This document shows, in pieces, positions 57,876 through 64,000 of a DNA stretch of 64,000 nt. A program made the position numbers and the translations under genes. Each line of letters opens with the position of its first letter. The stretch's first letter is position 1. The DNA lies in contig JASGJG010000001.1 in assembly GCA_049840835.1 (NCBI GenBank), positions 124,001 through 188,000 of the forward strand, written 5' to 3'. Origin of the DNA: JANLTX01 sp049840835 (GTDB lineage: Bacteria; Armatimonadota; Armatimonadia; Armatimonadales; Armatimonadaceae). The notes below the pieces were generated by a model, which was not told where the DNA came from, did no database searches, and saw only the letters and a program-made list of their open reading frames with translations.

Positions 57876-59783
57876 ATGAGCGACCGCTTCACGCTCCGAA
57901 AAGACGGCTCGCTGGTCTGGGAAACCGGGCGCGGCGGGCCGCTGCCACATACAGACAAGATAGAGACGGCTGGCCTCCGCGTGGCAGCCATTCTGACCTA
58001 TGGGGCAGAGGCAGATGGCACGCTGGTGCTGAAGCGTCATCTCGTCTGGCCGCTTCTGCGCACCATTCCTGATAACACCCACGCCAGCCTCCAACACGAG
58101 TTTCCCGAAGGAGCCGGGCAGCAGCTGACCGCGAATGGGCAGCCTGTGAAAGAGCGGCTGGTCTCGGTGCGACACCGGGGAGTACTGGAGCTGGTGACCC
58201 AGACCGAGAACCGGCTGGCTATCACCCGGCAGATCTTCGCCTCACGCACACACCCCGCGTGTTTAGAGCGCATGGTGGTGAAGAACAATGGTCGCGCGCC
58301 GGTAACCCTCACGTTTACCTCACAGCAGCCTCTCTACACTACAGACCCGAAAAAAGGTACTACAGGCGCCTATCTTTTAGAAGCACAGGCGCTCGGACCC
58401 GAGAGCGTGACACTCACTCCCGGTGCCTCGGCAACTCTGGGCATCGCCTTCACCGGGCGGCGCGAAGGGGAAGCACCTCTGCGCCTGAATCTAGATGCCG
58501 AGTTAAAAGAGCGCGAGACCTACGTGCGGGCGCTCCAGAAAACCCTGATACTTCAGACCCCGGAGCCAACCCTGAACGCCATGTTCGCGTTCGCCAAGGT
58601 TCGAGCCGCAGAGAGTATCTACGCCACAGCGGGTGGCCTCATGCACGGACCCGGCGGCGGTTCCTACTACGCGGCTATCTGGGCGAACGATCAGGCGGAG
58701 TATGCCAATCCGTTCTTTGCCAACCTGGGAGATCCGAACGGCGATAGCTCCGCGCTGAACTCGTATCGGCACTTCGCGCGATTCCTGAACCCGGAGTTCC
58801 GCCCCATTCCCAGCTCCATAATCGCAGAAGGCCGTGACATCTGGAACGGCGCTGGGGACCGTGGCGATCAGGCTATGATTGCCTATGGCGCCGCACGCTA
58901 CGCCCTGACCCGTGGCGATAGAGCCATTGCCGATGAGCTCTGGCCCTTGATTACCTGGTGCCTGGAGTACCTGAAGCGCAAGACCAGCTCCGATGGCGTT
59001 ATCGCTTCCGACTCGGATGAGTTAGAAGGCCGCTTCCCGGCGGGCAAGTTCAACTTGAACACCTCCTGCCTGGCCTACGATGCCCTGGTCTCCGCCTCGT
59101 ATCTCGCACGGGACCTCGGTAAACCTGCCGAAGAAGCCGAGTTCGCCAACCGTGCCACAGCACTCAAGCAAGCTATAGAGCGCTACTTTGGGGCGGATGT
59201 GCAGGGCTTCAAAACCTATCGGTACTATGATGGCAACACCACCCTGCGTGCCTGGATATGCACCCCGCTCTGCATGGACCTCTTTGACCGCGCCCCCGGA
59301 ACCCTGGACGCACTACTCTCTCCCCTACTCTGGACAGACGATGGAATCCGCTCCGCCGTGGACAGCGAGACCTTCTGGGATCGCGCCACCCTCTACGCTA
59401 TGCGCGGCGCGCTGGCTGCCGGGGCGCAGGAGCGAATCTTCCCCTACCTGCTCGCTTACTCCCGCCGTCGCCTCTTAGGAGAGCATGTGCCCTATGCTAT
59501 CGAAGCCTGGCCCGAAGGCGACCAGCGGCACCTCTCGGCAGAAAGCGCCCTCTACGCCCGCATCTTCACAGAAGGGCTGCTCGGGTTCCGGCCTACTGGG
59601 CTGCGAACCTTCACCCTGAACCCTCATCTACCTGCAGGCTGGAAGCGCGTGAATCTCAAGCGCCTGCATACCGCCGGGGGAGTCTGCGACCTGGAAATCG
59701 AACCAAACACGGTCCGTGTTCGTGGACGCGGCTTCCGCGCTACTCCTAAGCCAGATGGTGCGTGGGAGGTTCGCCGAACATGA
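57876..59783 (+). CDS. six-hairpin glycosidase-like protein
   Basis: A 635-residue protein with no signal peptide. The N-terminal ~210 residues form a beta-sandwich (LVLKRHLVWPLLRTIPDNTHASL, LVTQTENRLAITRQIFASRTHPACLER). An (alpha/alpha)6 barrel follows (LMHGPGGGSYYAAIWANDQAEYANPFF, AYGAARYALTRGDRAIADELWPLI, DSDELEGRFPAGKFNLNTSCLAYDALV) and a short beta domain (LTGLRTFTLNPHLPAGWKRV). The plan is that of GH78/GH95/GH63-like enzymes. The exact family and sugar are not clear. Co-transcribed with the DapA-like lyase. Confidence 0.78.
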   Translation: MSDRFTLRKDGSLVWETGRGGPLPHTDKIETAGLRVAAILTYGAEADGTLVLKRHLVWPLLRTIPDNTHASLQHEFPEGAGQQLTANGQPVKERLVSVRHRGVLELVTQTENRLAITRQIFASRTHPACLERMVVKNNGRAPVTLTFTSQQPLYTTDPKKGTTGAYLLEAQALGPESVTLTPGASATLGIAFTGRREGEAPLRLNLDAELKERETYVRALQKTLILQTPEPTLNAMFAFAKVRAAESIYATAGGLMHGPGGGSYYAAIWANDQAEYANPFFANLGDPNGDSSALNSYRHFARFLNPEFRPIPSSIIAEGRDIWNGAGDRGDQAMIAYGAARYALTRGDRAIADELWPLITWCLEYLKRKTSSDGVIASDSDELEGRFPAGKFNLNTSCLAYDALVSASYLARDLGKPAEEAEFANRATALKQAIERYFGADVQGFKTYRYYDGNTTLRAWICTPLCMDLFDRAPGTLDALLSPLLWTDDGIRSAVDSETFWDRATLYAMRGALAAGAQERIFPYLLAYSRRRLLGEHVPYAIEAWPEGDQRHLSAESALYARIFTEGLLGFRPTGLRTFTLNPHLPAGWKRVNLKRLHTAGGVCDLEIEPNTVRVRGRGFRATPKPDGAWEVRRT

Positions 59784-59901
59784 CACCCCTAGAGTTGTAA
59801 TAGAGCTTATTACAGGGTAGAGCAACAGGACTGAAGAGCTTTAGCAATAACCGGGTCGTAGTTAATTTAGGAGTCTTAGAAGCATAAGGTATTTCGCTAA
59901 A

Positions 59902-62427
59902 ATGGCTACTCACAGAATATCGAGAGGTTCGCTGTATCGGATAGCTCGTACACTCTGCATTGCGTTGTCACTCTTTTCTGCCCTCGTCGCCTCCGCGCAG
60001 ATTGCGCCTCCGCTGAAGAAGGCCTGGGGTGAGGGAGGTAACGACAGGATAGAAAGCATAGCCGTAACCAGAGAATCGGTGTATTTCGGCACCGCATTTT
60101 GCTTCGGGGCAGTGGACCGCAAAACAGGCGAAGAGCTATTTAAGCAGCCTGTTGGAGAAAACTATTCCGGTGCCAGTATCGCTTTTTTTGAGGATACCCT
60201 CTACGCCTCTGTCGGGCAGCGAGGATTGCTTGCCTGCGACCCAAAGACGGGCAAAGTCCGCTGGAGTGTGCGCGGAAACTACTATGACATTGAGCCAAAA
60301 ATCGCTGGTGGCCGAGTCTTCACGACCCTGCACAAAGGCTTCGTTTCCGCAGTAGGCATCAAGGAACATAAGCCACTCTGGACGGTGGATGTACGTCGCC
60401 CTCGCTCAAAGTCCAGGGATGCCTCCGAACTATCGGGGCCATCCGTGCTGGGGCAACTGGACCAGAATCGAATACTGGTAGGTACCTATGATGCTGAAAT
60501 CTTCTGTCTGAATACGGCAACAGGCAAGCAACTCTGGAAAACCGCGTTCCCTCTACTCGAGTATTGTGGGGAGATTACCGATATTGCCGTCGGCTCTCAG
60601 GTGCTTGTCGCCAACCGCGTGGGGGTAGTAGCTCTAGAGCCCAGCTCTGGCAGCATTCTCTGGCGTTTCGATACAGAGAAAGACCCTTGCCTCCATATCT
60701 TAGTAGGACCGGAAGGAACTCTATTTGCTATCACAGATTCCGGAACGCTCTATGGATTGAACGCGGCTACCGGTGAGAAGCTCTGGGCACGGCAGCTCGC
60801 GAAAGCGAGAGACACAAAAATGTCGTCTATGGTTCTGGGTAAGAGATGCATGCTGGTAGGAGTAGACAACTCCCTGCTGGCAATTTCACCCACAGGAGAA
60901 ATGCTCTGGACCTGGGCCTACCCCGATAGAGCATTTCGCGCTCCTTTATTTGTCTCTGAAGGCGACCTATTTATTACAGGAGCGAGCACACTGTTTCGCT
61001 ATATTCCCGGTCAGTCGGTAGAGCTCCCAACAGAGCCTGAGGCGCGGCGAGCGTTGGCGCGCGATCTGGCAGGACGACTTAACAGTATGACAGTAGAGGA
61101 AGCCCGAACGCTGGATAGTCTGGGCGATGAAGCGTTCGACGTGCTTTTCCCCATAGCCCAGAAAAATCCGGATACAAATACGCTTCTGTCTCTGGCTCAG
61201 GTAATGCAGCCGAAGCATACAGCTTCTATGCTTGAACTGCTCAAGATGACAAAAGAAGGGTGGCAGGATTATATATTCAGGATACTGGCGGGAGAAGGCT
61301 TTGGCGGTCCCTTAAATCAATGCCCTGCACGAGAGCGCAGTGACCCTGATTTATTTCTTCCCTATGTTTTAAAGGAGCTGGAGGCAGGGCCGCGCAATGA
61401 CAGGTTTGAATCGGCGCTCTCCTATATCTCTCGTTCTTCACATCCGAAGGCACTTGCTTTCTTGAAAAGCAAACTGGCAGATCCTAAAGCCTATCCGCAA
61501 CTGCGGCGGGCGGCTTATAATAATTTGGCACGAACCGGAGGCGCTTCCTTTGTGACGGATATTCTGGCGGCCCGTGATACCAACCGCAAGATTCCTTCAC
61601 TGGCAGCTCGTATGGGGATAGACGCACTCCCTGCTACGCCTGAGAGAAACCGAGAATCAAGCGGGCCTAGTGTGCTGATTGCAGTGGCCAAAGATGTTCG
61701 TGGGCAAATCTGGGGACTGGTAGGCGCACGTATATTAGGTAATTTTATCGACCTCTGGATCGTGCATCAAGAGGCGGGGAATTGGGTCGAGCCGATCTTT
61801 ACCGGGCAGCAGTTAGGTGACAAAGGACCGCCTAAAAACTGGATGGCTCGCTTTACTGAAAATCCGGCGCTACGACTAGACACCGATGGTGATGGTTGGA
61901 CGGATCTGGTGGAAAAACGCCTGGGAACGGACCCAAATCGTGCCGATACCGATGGTGATGGCGTGAAGGACAGTGAAGACGCCAACCCACTCGCAGTGCC
62001 GCATTCGCTGAGCGAAACGGAAAAAGTTCTTCAGGCAGCATTTGAGGCTCGTTACCGAATAGACTTTGAACCGAGAGAGGGGGCGGTTTGTCTCGTATCC
62101 CTTCCAGATGGGGTGACACCACCAGAGTTCTCTTCGTGGGGATGGATTGTGATTCCTAACAAGGAAAAACGGAAAATGCCTCTCCAAGCTCTAGTAGGAA
62201 AGGGAGTTATAAGCGTCAGTTTTGGGCTTCCGCGCAATGATTTTGATGGTGCCGCTTATCACCCCCGAAAACGTGACTCCATTCTCTGGAATGCGAATCG
62301 AACTCGCGCAAAACTCAGTATGGGAACCTATGTCGGTCCCATATATGGAAATGTATACGAACTCGAACTCCAGAAATTCGGTAATGACTGGGTAGTAATA
62401 CATTCTGAAATGACGATAATTTCATGA
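59902..62427 (+). CDS. secreted PQQ-type beta-propeller protein with calcium-binding repeats
   Basis: An 841-residue protein with a signal peptide ending VASAQ. Residues ~30-370 are PQQ-like propeller blades (VYFGTAFCFGAVDRKTGEELF, LLACDPKTGKVRWSV, IFCLNTATGKQLWKT, LYGLNAATGEKLWAR). A helical, HEAT-like part follows to ~570. Residues ~655-700 hold thrombospondin-3-type calcium loops (DTDGDGWTDLVEKRLGTDPNRADTDGDG). A beta-rich C-terminus ends it. It is probably a periplasmic or surface binding protein and not a PQQ enzyme, as no dehydrogenase motifs are seen. Its TGA overlaps the ATG of a tandem paralogue. Confidence 0.78.
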   Translation: MATHRISRGSLYRIARTLCIALSLFSALVASAQIAPPLKKAWGEGGNDRIESIAVTRESVYFGTAFCFGAVDRKTGEELFKQPVGENYSGASIAFFEDTLYASVGQRGLLACDPKTGKVRWSVRGNYYDIEPKIAGGRVFTTLHKGFVSAVGIKEHKPLWTVDVRRPRSKSRDASELSGPSVLGQLDQNRILVGTYDAEIFCLNTATGKQLWKTAFPLLEYCGEITDIAVGSQVLVANRVGVVALEPSSGSILWRFDTEKDPCLHILVGPEGTLFAITDSGTLYGLNAATGEKLWARQLAKARDTKMSSMVLGKRCMLVGVDNSLLAISPTGEMLWTWAYPDRAFRAPLFVSEGDLFITGASTLFRYIPGQSVELPTEPEARRALARDLAGRLNSMTVEEARTLDSLGDEAFDVLFPIAQKNPDTNTLLSLAQVMQPKHTASMLELLKMTKEGWQDYIFRILAGEGFGGPLNQCPARERSDPDLFLPYVLKELEAGPRNDRFESALSYISRSSHPKALAFLKSKLADPKAYPQLRRAAYNNLARTGGASFVTDILAARDTNRKIPSLAARMGIDALPATPERNRESSGPSVLIAVAKDVRGQIWGLVGARILGNFIDLWIVHQEAGNWVEPIFTGQQLGDKGPPKNWMARFTENPALRLDTDGDGWTDLVEKRLGTDPNRADTDGDGVKDSEDANPLAVPHSLSETEKVLQAAFEARYRIDFEPREGAVCLVSLPDGVTPPEFSSWGWIVIPNKEKRKMPLQALVGKGVISVSFGLPRNDFDGAAYHPRKRDSILWNANRTRAKLSMGTYVGPIYGNVYELELQKFGNDWVVIHSEMTIIS

Positions 62428-64000
62428 AACTCCCTATCTCTTGTATGCTTTGTATGACTCTTGCGCTCCTGGCTGCTCTTAGCGCCTCTGCGCAGATTGC
62501 GCCCCCTCTCAAGAAAGTGTGGGAGCAACAGCTCAAGGGGCAGATAGAGAATGCGGAGGTTGTGGGGGACCGCATCTACTTTGGTACCTGGGATGACTTC
62601 GGGGCGCTGGACCGGAAAACGGGGAAGCCCCTTTTTGTCGTCTCCAATGGCAAGGACCCATCCGGGGCAGAGGTCACTCTTTCCGGAGATACCCTCTATG
62701 TTGCGGTAGGGCAACAGAAACTGCTCGCCTGTGACCCGAAGACCGGGAAAGTCCGCTGGAGCGTTCCGTCAAGCTATTACGGGGTGAAGCCGCTGATTGT
62801 GGGTGGGCGAGTGCTGGAAACGCTCCGCGAAGGTTTTGTGTCGGCGGTAGGTATCAGAGAGCATAAGCCGCTCTGGACCGTGGACCTGCATCGCCCGCAA
62901 CCGAAATCCAAATACTCATCGAAAATGTACGGTCCCTCGGCACTCGCGCAATTAGATGCGAACCGAGTGCTGGTAGGAACTCATGATGCCGAGGTTTTCT
63001 GCCTGAGTGCTGCTACCGGCAAGCGGCTCTGGAAGACCTCCTTCAAGCTCCCAGAGTACAGGGGAGAGATTAGTAGCATCACCGTCGGGGCGCATGTGTT
63101 CGTTACCAACGAAGAAGGCATCGTTGCGCTAGAACCAGGCACTGGTCGTATCCTCTGGCGCTTTACAAAAGAGATGGAGTCGTTCGACCAGCTTGTATTG
63201 GGACCGGGCGGCACCCTGTTCGGGCTGGCGGACTCGGGAACGCTTTACTGCCTGGATGCGCAAACTGGCAAGTTCCGCTGGTCGCAGCGACTCTCAAAAG
63301 CCTCGCATATCATAAAAGCTCCTCTGGCTCTGGGGGCCGGGGGCATATTGGTGGGAATGGACGATTCCTTGCAGGCGATCTCCCCCACCGGAAAAGCGCT
63401 CTGGACCTGGTCCTTTCCTAACCGATTCTTTGAGGCTCCCTTTTTTGTTTCTTCCAGCGATCTGATTATCGCAGGCGCCAGCAAGTTCTATTGCTATGTG
63501 CCTGGTCAGCCCCCTGGGCTTCCCGCTACTGCCGAGGCGCGGCGAGCACTGGCCCGCAATCTGGCAGCGCGCCTGAAAAACCTGACCGAAGACGAAACGC
63601 GGGCCCTAGACAGTCTGGGGGATGAGGCGTTTGAAGTGCTTTTCCCCATGGTCCAGAACCGGCTGGCAGACTACCTGAGCAAGCAAGAGAAAAAGACAAA
63701 AGACAGCTTCAATGCCTACTCCATGTTTAGCGATACTATGCAGGCGCTGGGGCGAGCGACTCAGCCGAAATACACGGCTTCTATTATTGGTCTTCTCAAA
63801 CAGGCCGAAGGCCGTGAAGGCAAAGACCAGAGCGTACGCGCTGTTATCTTCCAAATACTTGCGGGAGAAAGCGCCCGCATGATCTATGCGCCCGAGGGGC
63901 GTAGCGATCCGAAGCTGATAGTCCCGCTTTTCTTGAAGGAGCTAGAAAAAGGAGAGAGTAGCGGCGGATTTGGCTCCGCGCTCTATTATATCTTTCGGTC
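62424..64000 (+). CDS. secreted PQQ-type beta-propeller protein, tandem paralogue (3' end outside window)
   Basis: A reading frame open from the ATG at 62424 to the window edge (525 codons, no stop). It has a signal peptide ending SASAQ and then repeats the previous protein: IAPPLKKVWEQQ, YFGTWDDFGALDRKTGK, LLACDPKTGKVRWSV, EGFVSAVGIREHKPLWTVDL and the ARRALARNLAARL linker into the helical part. It contains a 12-residue-scale Lys-rich insertion (KQEKKTKDSF region near residue 420) absent from the first copy. The ATG overlaps the previous TGA (ATGA), so the two are translationally coupled. The calcium loops, if present, lie beyond the window. Confidence 0.8.
   Translation, partial: MKLPISCMLCMTLALLAALSASAQIAPPLKKVWEQQLKGQIENAEVVGDRIYFGTWDDFGALDRKTGKPLFVVSNGKDPSGAEVTLSGDTLYVAVGQQKLLACDPKTGKVRWSVPSSYYGVKPLIVGGRVLETLREGFVSAVGIREHKPLWTVDLHRPQPKSKYSSKMYGPSALAQLDANRVLVGTHDAEVFCLSAATGKRLWKTSFKLPEYRGEISSITVGAHVFVTNEEGIVALEPGTGRILWRFTKEMESFDQLVLGPGGTLFGLADSGTLYCLDAQTGKFRWSQRLSKASHIIKAPLALGAGGILVGMDDSLQAISPTGKALWTWSFPNRFFEAPFFVSSSDLIIAGASKFYCYVPGQPPGLPATAEARRALARNLAARLKNLTEDETRALDSLGDEAFEVLFPMVQNRLADYLSKQEKKTKDSFNAYSMFSDTMQALGRATQPKYTASIIGLLKQAEGREGKDQSVRAVIFQILAGESARMIYAPEGRSDPKLIVPLFLKELEKGESSGGFGSALYYIFR

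Noticed and set aside
1..64000. CRISPR arrays, prophage or insertion sequences
   Set aside because: No regularly spaced repeats, no cas, integrase or transposase-like proteins were found on either strand.

Overview
The window is about 64 kb of moderately GC-rich DNA from a free-living, probably diderm bacterium. Evidence for two membranes is an outer-membrane-type beta-barrel protein ending in Phe, a SurA/PrsA-like chaperone and many Sec or lipoprotein signals. The mix of GH127, GH88, GH16, Gfo/Idh/MocA and DapA-like genes, a bacterial myo-inositol oxygenase, large SARP-type NB-ARC regulators, a His-rich GroEL C-terminus and many leaderless -10/start-codon pairs suggests Armatimonadota. That assignment is an inference from gene content and was not tested phylogenetically.

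Layout. 0.1-3.6 kb: a SARP/NB-ARC/TPR regulator overlapping a globin gene. 3.7-10.5 kb: an atypical zinc-motif SDR, an M19 dipeptidase with an inserted domain, an S9 peptidase and an aldo/keto reductase. 10.5-16.1 kb: two tandem paralogous membrane proteins, a TPR-AAA+ ATPase and an HD-GYP protein with a broken HD motif. 16.2-23.1 kb: housekeeping genes (RNase Z, enolase, parvulin, DUF1992, glycerophosphodiesterase, SelA). 23.2-26.2 kb: a PspA - class II amidotransferase - J-like - PhyH operon. 26.2-28.9 kb: truncated haemoglobin, 7Fe ferredoxin, thioesterase, barrel protein. 28.9-31.7 kb: a minus-strand operon of inositol oxygenase, membrane protein, uracil-DNA glycosylase and aldo/keto reductase. 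31.8-38.6 kb: a Tat-type lipoprotein, a second SARP regulator and a glycosidase-like protein. 38.6-40.9 kb: groES-groEL behind a CIRCE operator, with two large palindromic elements. 41.4-46.8 kb: a sugar cassette (GH127, Gfo/Idh/MocA, AraC) lying between a GH16 gene and a second, truncated GH16 copy. 47.5-52.6 kb: an orphan pseudo-receiver regulator, then a minus-strand cluster of J-domain/pseudokinase, VWA protein and divergent adenylosuccinate-synthetase-like enzyme. 52.7-59.8 kb: SDR, GH88, ComEA-like and HEAT proteins, then a DapA-like lyase and a six-hairpin glycosidase. 59.9-64 kb: two tandem PQQ-propeller proteins, the second cut by the window edge.

The best candidate for an undescribed system is the J-pseudokinase / VWA / PurA-like cluster (48.26-51.70 kb). 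It resembles in outline the known TerY-P vWA-kinase-phosphatase triads but has a nucleotide-metabolism enzyme instead of a phosphatase. Other notable points are single-base frameshifts in five places including groEL, near-leaderless promoters at more than ten genes, and a GH16 remnant lying in frame directly behind the GH127 stop codon.
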